Of a stretch of 64,000 nucleotides of DNA, positions 20,397-29,103 are shown in pieces (position 1 is the first letter of the stretch; the number at the start of each line of letters is the position of its first letter). The notes beneath the pieces are model-generated. The model had not been told where the DNA came from, made no database searches, and saw nothing but the letters and a program-made list of their open reading frames with translations. This stretch comes from Leisingera sp. SS27 (GTDB lineage: Bacteria > Pseudomonadota > Alphaproteobacteria > Rhodobacterales > Rhodobacteraceae). A program made the position numbers and the translations under genes. The stretch spans positions 1-64,000 of the forward strand of contig NZ_JAQNCY010000011.1 of the NCBI RefSeq assembly GCF_028368855.1, written 5' to 3'.

Positions 20397-21137
20397 TCAC
20401 CCTCTGACGATGGCATGCGCGGTGAACTCCGCAAGTTCACCACGCCAGATCTGACGGCCGAAACAGAAGGGTTTGCCGTCTTTCCCGCAGATCACCTGCT
20501 CAAGTTCAATCCCGGCATTGTAGGTCGGCAGGTTCAGCAATCCCGCCTCCTGTTCATTCAATGCGCGCATCCGGATCGTAATGTCACCGGATTGCGGCGG
20601 CATGTTGTACTCCCGCTCCATCAGTACCGTGGTTGACTGCTGCAGGCTGTGATCGAACAGGCCGGGGAAAAGGCTGGCAACGGCGTATTCCTCTTCGACA
20701 AACGCGGGGTGGTCCCGAAGCAGGAACAGCCGGGTGTATTTGTACAGCGCTTCTCCTTCGGGCACGTCCAGTTTTGCCGACAAGGCTGCATCTGCCTCGG
20801 CCATCTGCTGGGAGACCACCTTGATCGCCAGTCCAGGCCCTTCCTGACCGATCAGGGCCGAGAGGCTGACGGTCTTGCTGATGTCATAAGCCACGCGCTG
20901 CGGCGACACGAATCGGCCGCGGCGCCCGGAACTGTAGGCGAGCCCTTCCATTTCAACTGCAAGAAGCGCGCGGCGTGCGGTCATCCGGCTGATGCCAAAC
21001 TGCTCTGCGATGGCTCTTTCCGAAGGCAGCGCTGCATGCGCTGCCAGTTTTCCGCTGCGGATCTGATTTCGCAGATGGTCAATAACCATCTGAAAAGCAG
21101 GTGTTCTTTTGGTTTTGTCCAAATCGTCTGCGTTCAT
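20397..21137 (-). CDS. GntR/HutC-family repressor with UTRA domain
   Basis: 246 residues. The N-terminal winged helix (about 15-80: VIDHLRNQIRSGKLAAHAALPSERAIAEQFGISRMTARRAL) is followed by a UTRA ligand-binding domain with the usual YKYTRLFLLRDHPAFVEEEYAV pattern. It is divergent from module A. Two perfect palindromes of HutC type lie in the shared intergenic space close to its own start, so it probably represses both directions until bound by a pathway metabolite. Confidence 0.9.
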   Translation of the reverse strand: MNADDLDKTKRTPAFQMVIDHLRNQIRSGKLAAHAALPSERAIAEQFGISRMTARRALLAVEMEGLAYSSGRRGRFVSPQRVAYDISKTVSLSALIGQEGPGLAIKVVSQQMAEADAALSAKLDVPEGEALYKYTRLFLLRDHPAFVEEEYAVASLFPGLFDHSLQQSTTVLMEREYNMPPQSGDITIRMRALNEQEAGLLNLPTYNAGIELEQVICGKDGKPFCFGRQIWRGELAEFTAHAIVRG

Positions 21138-21163
21138 GATGCGCGGTCCCGCAAGTTTTCATT

Positions 21164-21193
21164 TGGTATATACCAGAATGGTGGTATATACCA
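21164..21193. promoter_or_regulatory. Twin GntR operators TGGTATATACCA
   Basis: Two perfect 12-bp palindromes at 21164-21175 and 21182-21193, centres 18 bp apart, contain the GT-N-TA-N-AC core known for HutC-type GntR regulators. They lie 27-56 bp upstream of the repressor ATG and about 100 bp before the module A start. Confidence 0.8.
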
Positions 21194-21295
21194 GTTTTAT
21201 GAGTTCCACATCCTGAGTGCATGGCGCAGCCAAGGTTTGCAAGGGATGGGCAGGGGGAGCGGGGCGTAAATCCCGCGGGTTTTGGAGGCAGGACG

Positions 21296-22078
21296 ATGAA
21301 TGCGGCGCCGGATATTCAAGCACTGCAATTCACCAGTGACGGGGGGCTGGGCGGCACGGCCCGGATCGGCCTTATTGTCCTGCAATCGGACCAAACCCTG
21401 GAGCATGAGCTGTCGGGTGTGCTGCGCCAGCCCGGGGTGGCGCTGTATCACGCACGGATCCCCAACGAGATGGAAGTCACCAGCGATACGCTGCGGAAGA
21501 TGGAAACGGATCTGCCGGCCGCGGCGGCGCTGCTGCCGGCTGCCTTCGGGCTGGACGCGATCGGCTATTGCTGCACGTCTGGGGCGACGATGATCGGCGA
21601 GGCCCGGGTGGATGCGATCCTGCGCAGCGTGCATCCGGGGGCCAGGACCACCAACCCGCTGACCGCATGCAAGGCAGCGCTGAGCGCGCTGAAGCTGAAG
21701 CGGATCGCGCTAATCACCCCCTATGCCGCCGAGGTGACCGAAGGCATGCGGGACAATCTGGCCGCCGCCGGGTTCCAGGTGAACGCGGTTGGCAGCTTTA
21801 ACCAGAGCGACGATTTCAAGGTGGCGCGAATTTCCTCTCAGAGCATTCTGGAGGCGGTCAAGGAGGTCGGTGGCCGCGCGGATTGCGATGGCGTGTTCGT
21901 GTCCTGCACCAGCCTGAGGGTCATGGGCATCATCGCCGAGGCCGAGGCGGCCATCGGCAAGCCGGTTCTATCCAGCAATCAGGTTACCGCCTGGCATCTG
22001 GCCCGTCTTGCGGGCCTGCGCAGCAGCATCGCCGGGGCCGGCATGCTGTTTCACACCCAGTTGAAGCCGCAGGAATAA
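21296..22078 (+). CDS. Asp/Glu racemase-superfamily protein (maleate isomerase/EutA-like), module A
   Basis: 260 residues from ATG 21296 with GGAGG 10 nt upstream; an earlier in-frame ATG at 21221 lacks a site. Both superfamily cysteines are present: Cys93 in YCCTSGATMIGE and Cys204 in VSCTSLRV, as in maleate cis-trans isomerase. EutA of ectoine loci and arylmalonate decarboxylase belong to the same superfamily. It is followed 4 bp later by an M24 gene, the same pairing as in module B. The reaction is unknown; isomerisation or decarboxylation of a dicarboxylic intermediate is possible. Confidence 0.75.
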   Translation: MNAAPDIQALQFTSDGGLGGTARIGLIVLQSDQTLEHELSGVLRQPGVALYHARIPNEMEVTSDTLRKMETDLPAAAALLPAAFGLDAIGYCCTSGATMIGEARVDAILRSVHPGARTTNPLTACKAALSALKLKRIALITPYAAEVTEGMRDNLAAAGFQVNAVGSFNQSDDFKVARISSQSILEAVKEVGGRADCDGVFVSCTSLRVMGIIAEAEAAIGKPVLSSNQVTAWHLARLAGLRSSIAGAGMLFHTQLKPQE

Positions 22079-22082
22079 CACA

Positions 22083-23261
22083 ATGACCGATATGCACCCC
22101 GCCGCGGAGCGCGGGTTTACCACACAGGAGTTTGAGCAGCGCACGCAAGCCGCCCAGAAGATCATGGCGGGCCGAGGACTGGATGCGCTGCTGCTGACCA
22201 CCGAACCGGAGGTGCGTTATTTCACCGGCTTCGACACCATCTTCTGGCTCAGCCCGACCCGGCCCTGGTTCGTGGTGATCCCGGCCAGCGGCGCGCCGGT
22301 GGCGGTGATCCCGGAAATCGGTGCACCCAGTATGGCGCTGACCTGGGTTTCCGATATCCGCACTTGGCTGGCGCCGCAGCCGGAGGACGACGGTATTTCG
22401 CTGCTGGCGGACACCCTGCGGGAGCTGATGCCCGGCGGCGGCACCCTGGGTGTGCCAATGGGGCATGAAACCCATGTGCGGATGCCAGCGGCGGATTTCC
22501 GGAAATTGCAGGAGAACCTAGGCGGTATCCGCCTTGCCGACGGCACCGATGTCGTCCGCAGTCTGCGGATGGTTAAATCCGAGTCTGAGATCGCCAAGAT
22601 CGCCCGGATCTGCAGCATCGCCTCCTCAGCCTTTGAGGACTTGCCGAACCATATCCGGGCAGGCGACACCGAGCGTCAGGCCTTTGCCAAGTTCAAGATC
22701 AGCCTGCTGCAGCACGGCGCCGATGACGTGCCTTACCTGGTGGGCAGCTCTGGTCCCGGCGGGTTTGCGGATGTGATCAACCGGCCCACGGACCGGGTGA
22801 TTGCAGACGGCGACATGCTGCTTCTGGATACCGGTTCACTGTGGGGCGGCTACAGCTGCGATTTTGACCGGAATTATGCCTTTGGCCATGCCGCGGACGC
22901 AGCCAAACAGGCCTATGACCTGGCCTGGCGAGCAACCGAGGCCGGATTGCAAGCGGCACGACCAGGTATCACCACCACAGACCTGTGGGGGGTGATGGCC
23001 AAAGTGCTGGAGGACGGCGGCTGCACCGGCCATCAGATCGGGCGCATGGGCCACGGGCTGGGCATGCAGGTCACCGAATGGCCATCGCTGATGCCCGGAG
23101 ACAATACCATGATCGAGGAAGGCATGGTGCTAACGCTTGAGCCCGGTTTTGCATTCGGCGGCAACAAGATGATGCTGCACGAAGAAAACATCGTCATCCG
23201 CGCCGATGGCGCGGAATTACTCTCGCGCCGCGCTCCGCGCGAGCTGCCAATCATCTCTTAA
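22083..23261 (+). CDS. M24 metallopeptidase-fold hydrolase (Xaa-Pro peptidase-like), module A
   Basis: 392 residues: a creatinase-like N-terminal domain (about 18-160) and a pita-bread catalytic domain. All five dinuclear metal ligands are visible: Asp249 (LLLDTG), Asp260 (SCDFDR), His324 (GHGLGM), Glu353 (LEPGF) and Glu367 or 368 (HEEN). It should be a metal-dependent C-N hydrolase. M24 members act as prolidases, ectoine hydrolase, creatinase and the DMSP lyase DddP, so the substrate cannot be assigned. It lies between the racemase-like and flavoprotein genes in one operon. Confidence 0.8.
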   Translation: MTDMHPAAERGFTTQEFEQRTQAAQKIMAGRGLDALLLTTEPEVRYFTGFDTIFWLSPTRPWFVVIPASGAPVAVIPEIGAPSMALTWVSDIRTWLAPQPEDDGISLLADTLRELMPGGGTLGVPMGHETHVRMPAADFRKLQENLGGIRLADGTDVVRSLRMVKSESEIAKIARICSIASSAFEDLPNHIRAGDTERQAFAKFKISLLQHGADDVPYLVGSSGPGGFADVINRPTDRVIADGDMLLLDTGSLWGGYSCDFDRNYAFGHAADAAKQAYDLAWRATEAGLQAARPGITTTDLWGVMAKVLEDGGCTGHQIGRMGHGLGMQVTEWPSLMPGDNTMIEEGMVLTLEPGFAFGGNKMMLHEENIVIRADGAELLSRRAPRELPIIS

Positions 23262-23279
23262 CACATGGGATCCGACCAC

Positions 23280-25736
23280 ATGACCAAACAGCTCCCGTCC
23301 CATGCGCAGGTCGTCATTATCGGCGGCGGCATTCATGGCTGTTCCGTTGCCTATCACCTGGCCAAACAGGGGCTGACGGATGTTGTGCTGCTGGAGCGCA
23401 AGCAGCTGACCAGCGGCACCACCTGGCACGCGGCCGGGCTGGTCGGGCAGCTGCAGGGCAGCCATGCCACAACCGCGTTTGCGAAATACGGCATCGAACT
23501 GCTGCAGGAGATTGAGGCGGAAACCGGTCAGAACCCGGGTTACCGCCGGTCGGGGTCGATCTCTATCGCCGTTAACGATGAGCGGATGGCGGAATTGAAG
23601 CGAAAAGCGGATTTCGCGGCGCTGTTCGGCATTGAGGCACATTATATGGAAACGGCGGCCATTCAGGAGCGCTGGCCGCTGATGAATCCAGAGGGCGTTC
23701 TGGGCGGCATTTATATGCCCAGCGACGGTTCTGCCAACCCGGTCGATCTGACCACGGCACTAGCTAAAGGCGCGCGGATGCGCGGTGCGAAAATTCTGGA
23801 GAACATCAAGGTCGAGGAAGTGCTGACCGAGCGCGGCAAGGCGGTTGGCGTGCGCACCGCTGAAGGCACGATCAGCGCCGATTATGTCGTGAACTGCGGC
23901 GGTATGTGGGCGCGGGAACTGGGCCGGCAGAACGGCGTCGGCGTGCCGCTGCACGCCTGCGAGCACTATTACCTGGTGACCGAGGCCATCGAGAACCTGC
24001 CCAGCGATCTGCCGGTGCTGCGGTCCTATTGCGACGGCACCTACTGGAAGGAGGACGCCGGCAAGCTGCTGTTCGGCTTTGCCCATTTCCAGGCCAAGCC
24101 CTGGGGCATGAGGGGGATCTCCGAGGATTTTGAATTCGACAGCCTGCCGTTTGTCGAAGACGACGTGATGGAGGTGCTGGAACTGGCGATGAACCGGGTG
24201 CCGCTGCTGCAGGAAACTGGTATCCGCACCTTCTTTAACGGGCCGGAAAGCTATTCCTATGACGGGCGGTTCATCCTGGGGCAGGCGCCGGATATTGCGA
24301 ATTACTTTGTTCTGGGCGGGGTGAACTCCACTGGCATTCAGTCCGGTTCGGGCGCGGGCCAGGCGCTGGCGCAGTGGATCATCGACGGCCATCCGCCGAT
24401 CGACCTGAGCGAGATGGACCCAAAGCGCTGCGAAGAATTTCAGGCGCGCGATCCCTATCTGCAGGCGCGCTGCCCGGAAACCCTGGTGCTGACCTATGCA
24501 ATGCATTGGCCGAACCGCCAGCGCGAGACCGTCCGGAACCTGCGCCGCACCCCGTTCTATCATCCGATGAAGGCCCGCGGCGCCTGTTTCACCGAAGTTC
24601 AGGGCTGGGAGCGGCCCGGCTGGTTTGCGCCCGAAGGGGTGGAGCCGAAGTATCAATACAGCTTTGGCCGCCAGAACTGGTTCCCGTATGTGCAGGAGGA
24701 GCAGAAGGCCGCCCGCGAAGCGGTTGCGATGATCGACTACTCGATGCTGGGCAAGCTGATGGTTGAGGGTAGGGACGCCGAGAGCTTCTTGCAGAGGGCC
24801 TGCACCAACAACATGTCGATGGCCAATGGCCGTGTTGCCTATACGCTGATGCTGAACGAACGCGGCGGTATCGAGAGCGACGTCACGGTGGCGCGCCATG
24901 GGGGCGAGAGCTTCATGGTGATGAGCTCGATCTCGCACACGCGGCGCGACTATCTGCATCTGCGCGACCTGATCCGCGAGGATGAGGACGTACGGCTGCG
25001 GGATGTGACCTCCGCATATGGTGTGCTGGGCATCATGGGGCCGCAGAGCCGGGCGCTGCTGCAGGCCGTCAGCGATGCGGATCTTTCCAATGCGGCGTTC
25101 CCGTTCAACAGCCTGCGCCATTTCCATATCGGCCACGCCCCGGTTTTTGCGCAGCGGCTGTCCTATTCGGGCGAATTGGGCTGGGAGATTTTCATCACCC
25201 CGGATTTTGCCGAGCACGTGTTCGAGGTGCTGATGCAGGCAGGCGAAGAGTTCGGCATCCGGCTGATCGGCGGCGAGGCATTGAACGCGCTGCGGCTGGA
25301 AAAGGGGTTCCTGCACTGGGGCCATGACATGGCCTATACCGAGGCACCGCATCAGATCGGGCTGGAGTTTGTCTGCAAGACAGAGAAACCCGTCCCCTTC
25401 ATCGGGCGCGAGGCCTATCTGGGGCGCAAGGCAGAAAACAAGGGGCCGTTCCTGTGCTCCGTCAAACTGCGCGACCCGGGGCCGCTGTTGCATCACAATG
25501 AACCGGTGCTGCGGGACGGAAAGGTGGAGGGGTTCGTGACCGCCGGCGCCTGGGGGCAGACGCTCGGAGCGGCGGTTGGCCTGTGCTTCCTGACCCTGCC
25601 GGAGGGTGAAACGGACAAGGCCGCGGTGGCCGCGGGCGACTTCACGGTTCTGGTCGAAGGTCAAAGCTTCGCAGCGGATGTCAGCCTGACGCCGTTTTAT
25701 GATCCGGACAGCAAGAGGATGCTTGAGAGGGCATAA
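23280..25736 (+). CDS. Dimethylglycine/sarcosine dehydrogenase-like flavoprotein (DAO-GcvT fusion)
   Basis: 818 residues from ATG 23280; an in-frame ATG at 23265 is an alternative. The N-terminal FAD fold has VVIIGGGIHGCSVAYHL and the covalent-FAD His50 in SGTTWHAAGL, as in DMGDH. The C-terminal half (about 425-815) is the GcvT/aminomethyltransferase fold (LGKLMVEGRDAESFLQR, GEALNALRLEKGFLHWGHD) that passes the oxidised methyl group to tetrahydrofolate. It probably demethylates an N-methyl amine made by the two upstream enzymes; true dimethylglycine specificity is unproven. Confidence 0.8.
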   Translation: MTKQLPSHAQVVIIGGGIHGCSVAYHLAKQGLTDVVLLERKQLTSGTTWHAAGLVGQLQGSHATTAFAKYGIELLQEIEAETGQNPGYRRSGSISIAVNDERMAELKRKADFAALFGIEAHYMETAAIQERWPLMNPEGVLGGIYMPSDGSANPVDLTTALAKGARMRGAKILENIKVEEVLTERGKAVGVRTAEGTISADYVVNCGGMWARELGRQNGVGVPLHACEHYYLVTEAIENLPSDLPVLRSYCDGTYWKEDAGKLLFGFAHFQAKPWGMRGISEDFEFDSLPFVEDDVMEVLELAMNRVPLLQETGIRTFFNGPESYSYDGRFILGQAPDIANYFVLGGVNSTGIQSGSGAGQALAQWIIDGHPPIDLSEMDPKRCEEFQARDPYLQARCPETLVLTYAMHWPNRQRETVRNLRRTPFYHPMKARGACFTEVQGWERPGWFAPEGVEPKYQYSFGRQNWFPYVQEEQKAAREAVAMIDYSMLGKLMVEGRDAESFLQRACTNNMSMANGRVAYTLMLNERGGIESDVTVARHGGESFMVMSSISHTRRDYLHLRDLIREDEDVRLRDVTSAYGVLGIMGPQSRALLQAVSDADLSNAAFPFNSLRHFHIGHAPVFAQRLSYSGELGWEIFITPDFAEHVFEVLMQAGEEFGIRLIGGEALNALRLEKGFLHWGHDMAYTEAPHQIGLEFVCKTEKPVPFIGREAYLGRKAENKGPFLCSVKLRDPGPLLHHNEPVLRDGKVEGFVTAGAWGQTLGAAVGLCFLTLPEGETDKAAVAAGDFTVLVEGQSFAADVSLTPFYDPDSKRMLERA

Positions 25737-26040
25737 GGGACAGCACCGGGAAGAAAGGAGCGGTGGCGAAGAATTCATAACCTGTGGTTATTCAAAGGCA
25801 GCAAAAATGGTCATTTTGAAATGTGTCTTTGTGACCGTACGTTAAGCTGTTCCTGGGCGAAACAGACCTTTTTCCACGGGGAAATGCAGATTTGCAGGCG
25901 GGTTGGAGGCAAGAAAACCTTCCGGATCCAGCCGCTCATACCGGCAGGCGGGCAGCACCGGAAACATAACCTGCCGGAAGGCCCCGAAGGGGCGGCGGTG
26001 TCACACTAGAAATTGATCCATGATGAACTGGGAGGAAATC
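25737..26040. other. Intergenic region between modules A and B
   Basis: 304 bp without a gene. It carries the left LysR-type operator (25777-25791) and, at 25941-25977, an 8-bp inverted repeat CCGGCAGG/CCTGCCGG with a 21-nt loop and no T-run. GGGAGGAA directly before 26041 is the ribosome site of the binding-protein gene. Confidence 0.6.
25777..25791. promoter_or_regulatory. LysR-type operator copy 1, ATAACC-N3-GGTTAT
   Basis: A perfect 15-bp palindrome ATAACC TGT GGTTAT, 250 bp before the binding-protein gene. The same palindrome with a different centre overlaps the lysR start at 29981-29995. Its presence at both module B promoters marks it as the likely LysR binding site. Confidence 0.7.
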
Positions 26041-26883
26041 ATGACTAACAAAACATTGAAAACCATTGGCGCGGCAGCCCTTGCGGTTGTGGTCAGCAGC
26101 GTTGCAGCTCTGGCCGGCCCGATCGAGGACCGGATCGCCGCGGGCGAACCGATCCGCATCGGCTTCTCCAACATCCCGATCTGGGGCTTCCCGGATGAAA
26201 ACGGTGACGCCAAGGGTTTTGTGAACGAAATCGCGCTCGGCATCCTGAAGGAAATGGGCCACGACAACGTGGAAACGACCGTGACCGACTGGGGCGGGCT
26301 GATCCCCGGCCTGCAGGCCAACCGCTATGACCTGATCACAGGCGGGCTTTATATTCTGAACAGCCGCTGCCAGAACATTGCCTTCTCCGAGCCGATTGCC
26401 CAGGCCGGCGATGCCTTCATCGTGCCGGCAGGCAACCCCAAGGGCATCCAGAACTATCAGGACATTCTGGCGGCGGAGGCGATGCTGGTCACTGGCGCAG
26501 GCTACAACACCGTGGAAGCGGCCAAGAAAGAAGGCTTGACCGATCCAATGATCATGCAGGTTCCGGGACCGACCGAGATGCTTGCAGCGGTCAAGGCGGG
26601 CCGGGCGGACGCCGGCGGAATGACCTATTTTGAGGCCGCGCATCTGGCTGAAAACGACGATGCCGTCGATGTCACCGATCCTGCTGCGTTGCCGGATTGG
26701 ACGCAGAACTGGGTGGGTGTCGGCTTCCGCGAGGCGGACAGTGACTTTATGGCCAAGTTCAACGCAGCGCTTTCTGGTTATGTCGGCACCGACGCGATGA
26801 TGCAGTCCGTTGAAGCCTACGGGTACACCGCAAGCAACCTGCCCGGCGACAAGACCGCGGAGTGGGTCTGCGCCAACCGCTGA
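26041..26883 (+). CDS. EhuB-like periplasmic binding protein of a polar-amino-acid ABC transporter
   Basis: 280 residues from ATG 26041, with GGGAGGAA upstream and a signal peptide ending ALAGP. The fold is SBP_bac_3. IPIWGFPDENGDAKGFVNEIA, LIPGLQANRYDLITGGLYI and RCQNIAFSEPIA match the pattern of ectoine-binding EhuB. Together with the next three genes it forms a full PAAT importer. Ectoine-like zwitterions are reasonable ligands, but the usual ectoine enzymes EutB, EutC and EutE are missing, so another compatible-solute-like compound is at least as likely. Confidence 0.8.
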   Translation: MTNKTLKTIGAAALAVVVSSVAALAGPIEDRIAAGEPIRIGFSNIPIWGFPDENGDAKGFVNEIALGILKEMGHDNVETTVTDWGGLIPGLQANRYDLITGGLYILNSRCQNIAFSEPIAQAGDAFIVPAGNPKGIQNYQDILAAEAMLVTGAGYNTVEAAKKEGLTDPMIMQVPGPTEMLAAVKAGRADAGGMTYFEAAHLAENDDAVDVTDPAALPDWTQNWVGVGFREADSDFMAKFNAALSGYVGTDAMMQSVEAYGYTASNLPGDKTAEWVCANR

Positions 26884-26947
26884 TCTGACAGTGCGGCGGA
26901 GCCCTGCGCTCCGCCGCATGTAATTCTGTTTGAAAGACGAATGACGG

Positions 26948-27613
26948 ATGGGGCTTTACGACTTTCTGGCACAGTACTGGCCGCGGCTGTTGTCCGGCGC
27001 CGGGATAACTGTTGCACAATTCCTGCTCGCCGCCGCTTTGGGTGTCGCCATTTCCCTCTGCATGGGGCTGATGAAGCTGTCGCAGAACGCGCTGCTGCGT
27101 GGCGCTGCCGTAACCTATATTGAGATTTTCCGCGGCACCTCGCTGGTGGTGCAGCTCTACTGGATCTTCTTTGTGCTGCCGCTATTCGGGCTGACGATCG
27201 AGAAATTCACCGCCGGCTATCTTGCGGTTGGCATGAATATCGGCGCCTACGGGGCGGAGCTGGTGCGCGGCGGCATCCTGTCTGTGCCCAAGGGGCAGTG
27301 GGAGGCGGCGCTGGCGATCAACATGAGCCCGGCGCAGCGGATGCGGCGGATCATCCTGCCGCAGGCGCTGGTCAATATGCTGCCGCCCTGGGGCAACCTG
27401 ATGATCGAACTGCTGAAGGGCACCGCGCTGGTGTCGCTGATCTCGGTCGCCGACCTGATGTTCGAGGCGCGGCAGATCAACTCCTCCACCTTCCTGTCGG
27501 CGCAGGTCTTTGGCGCGGCACTGTTGATCTACTATGTGCTGGCCCGCTTCTTGGTGACGCCGTTCATGCGCTGGCTGGAACGCCATATGGCGCGCAAGCT
27601 GGGGAGGACCTGA
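26948..27613 (+). CDS. EhuC-like ABC transporter permease
   Basis: 221 residues with about five hydrophobic helices. Residues near 55-75 (IEIFRGTSLVVQLYWIFFVLP) are the HisM-type signature, and GILSVPKGQWEAALAINMSPAQRMRRIILPQ is the EAA loop that docks to the ATPase. It pairs with the next gene, 3 bp downstream, as a heterodimeric membrane channel. Confidence 0.85.
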   Translation: MGLYDFLAQYWPRLLSGAGITVAQFLLAAALGVAISLCMGLMKLSQNALLRGAAVTYIEIFRGTSLVVQLYWIFFVLPLFGLTIEKFTAGYLAVGMNIGAYGAELVRGGILSVPKGQWEAALAINMSPAQRMRRIILPQALVNMLPPWGNLMIELLKGTALVSLISVADLMFEARQINSSTFLSAQVFGAALLIYYVLARFLVTPFMRWLERHMARKLGRT

Positions 27614-27616
27614 GCC

Positions 27617-28282
27617 ATGTTCGACTGGAAATGGGACTTTACCTGGGAAATCCTGCCGCGGCTGGTCTACGCCACTGGCAACACACTGATTGCAGCCGGC
27701 GCAGGGTACGTCATAGCTGTGGTATTGGGGCTGATGCTGGCGCTGGCGCAGCGTACGCCGTCAAGGGCCCTGACCTTCACCGTGCGCGAGTTTGTGGAGT
27801 TCATCCGCTCCACCCCGCTGATCCTGCAGATCTTCTTTGTCTTCTACGTGGGGCCGCAGTTCGGCGTCCGGCTCAGCCCCTGGATGTCCGGGATGATCGC
27901 GATCGGCCTGCACTATGCCTGCTACCTGTCAGAGGTCTACCGCGGCGGCATCGAGAGCGTGCCGAAAGGCCAGTGGGAGGCCGCTATCGCGCTCAACATG
28001 ACCACGGCGCAGAAATACCGACGGGTGATCATCCCGCAGGCGATCCCGCCGGCGCTGGCCGGCATGGGCAACTATCTGGTCGGCATCTTCAAGGACACGC
28101 CGATGCTGTCGGTGATCGGGGTTGCCGAACTTATTCATACCGCCAATGCCATCGGGTCCGAGAACTACCGGTTCCTGGAACCCTACACGATGGTTGGCAT
28201 TATCTTTCTGGCAATCTCCCTGCCGGCAGCGGGTCTGATCCGTCTGTTCGAAGGGTATGTGCGCCGCAAACTGGGACTGTAA
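27617..28282 (+). CDS. EhuD-like ABC transporter permease
   Basis: 221 residues, paralogous to the preceding permease: FVEFIRSTPLILQIFFVFYV, and an EAA loop IESVPKGQWEAAIALNMTTAQKYRRVIIPQ. It is the second half of the heterodimeric channel. The ATPase gene starts 2 bp after its stop. Confidence 0.85.
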   Translation: MFDWKWDFTWEILPRLVYATGNTLIAAGAGYVIAVVLGLMLALAQRTPSRALTFTVREFVEFIRSTPLILQIFFVFYVGPQFGVRLSPWMSGMIAIGLHYACYLSEVYRGGIESVPKGQWEAAIALNMTTAQKYRRVIIPQAIPPALAGMGNYLVGIFKDTPMLSVIGVAELIHTANAIGSENYRFLEPYTMVGIIFLAISLPAAGLIRLFEGYVRRKLGL

Positions 28283-28284
28283 AG

Positions 28285-29100
28285 ATGCTGGACAAGACTG
28301 GCTTTCCGCTTGAGATGACCGGCGAAGACACGCCGATGGTGAGCTTTCGCAAGGTGCGCAAATCTTATGGAGCGCTGACCGTTCTGGACGATCTGGACCT
28401 GGATGTTAGCGCAGGTGAGATGGTGTCGATCATTGGCCCTTCAGGCTCGGGCAAAACCACCGTGCTGCGGATGCTGATGACGCTGGAGCGGATCAATGGC
28501 GGGGTGATCTATGTGGACGGCAAGCCGCTGAGCCATATGCCCAAAGGCGGCCAGCTGGTGCCCGCCAACGAACGGCACCTGCGCAGCCGCCGCGCTGACA
28601 TCGGCATGTGTTTCCAGCATTTCAACCTGTTTCCGCATATGACCGCGCTGGAAAACTGCATGGAGGGGCCGGTGCAGGTGCTGGGACTCTCCAAGGCGGA
28701 GGCACGCGACCGGTCGGAGGAGCTCTTGGAAATGGTCGGCATGATCTCCAAGAAAGACCAGCACCCCTCGCGCCTGTCCGGCGGCCAGCAGCAGCGGGTG
28801 GCGATTGCCCGCGCATTGGCGATGCGGCCCAAGGTGATGCTGTTTGATGAGGTGACGTCCGCTCTGGACCCGGAGGTGATCGGCGAAGTCACCAATGTGA
28901 TCCGCCAGCTGGTCTCCGAGCATAACCTGACCATGCTGATGGTCACCCACCAGATGGGCTTTGCCCGCGATATCTCGGACCGGGTGTGTTTCTTCTATGG
29001 CGGCAGAATCGAGGAGCAGGGCCCGCCGGCAGAGCTGTTCGGCAACCCGCAGCGGGAGCGGACGCAACAGTTCCTGAGCGCCGTCAGAGAGGCGGTGTAA
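28285..29100 (+). CDS. EhuA-like ABC transporter ATP-binding protein
   Basis: 271 residues from ATG 28285; the frame is open far upstream, but that is the shadow of the permease genes. Walker A GPSGSGKTT, Q-loop MCFQHFNLFPHMTALEN, signature [15 protein letters not shown], Walker B VMLFDEVTSALDPE and switch His in MVTHQMGFARD are all intact. A short insert (PKGGQLVPANERHLR) is typical of EhuA. It ends 3 bp from the convergent lysR stop. Confidence 0.85.
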   Translation: MLDKTGFPLEMTGEDTPMVSFRKVRKSYGALTVLDDLDLDVSAGEMVSIIGPSGSGKTTVLRMLMTLERINGGVIYVDGKPLSHMPKGGQLVPANERHLRSRRADIGMCFQHFNLFPHMTALENCMEGPVQVLGLSKAEARDRSEELLEMVGMISKKDQHPSRLSGGQQQRVAIARALAMRPKVMLFDEVTSALDPEVIGEVTNVIRQLVSEHNLTMLMVTHQMGFARDISDRVCFFYGGRIEEQGPPAELFGNPQRERTQQFLSAVREAV

Positions 29101-29103
29101 GTT

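Noticed and set aside
27298-28284. Long upstream extension of the EhuA-like ATPase frame
   Set aside because: It reads the permease genes in a wrong frame; the ATPase domain starts at 28285 right after the permease stop.
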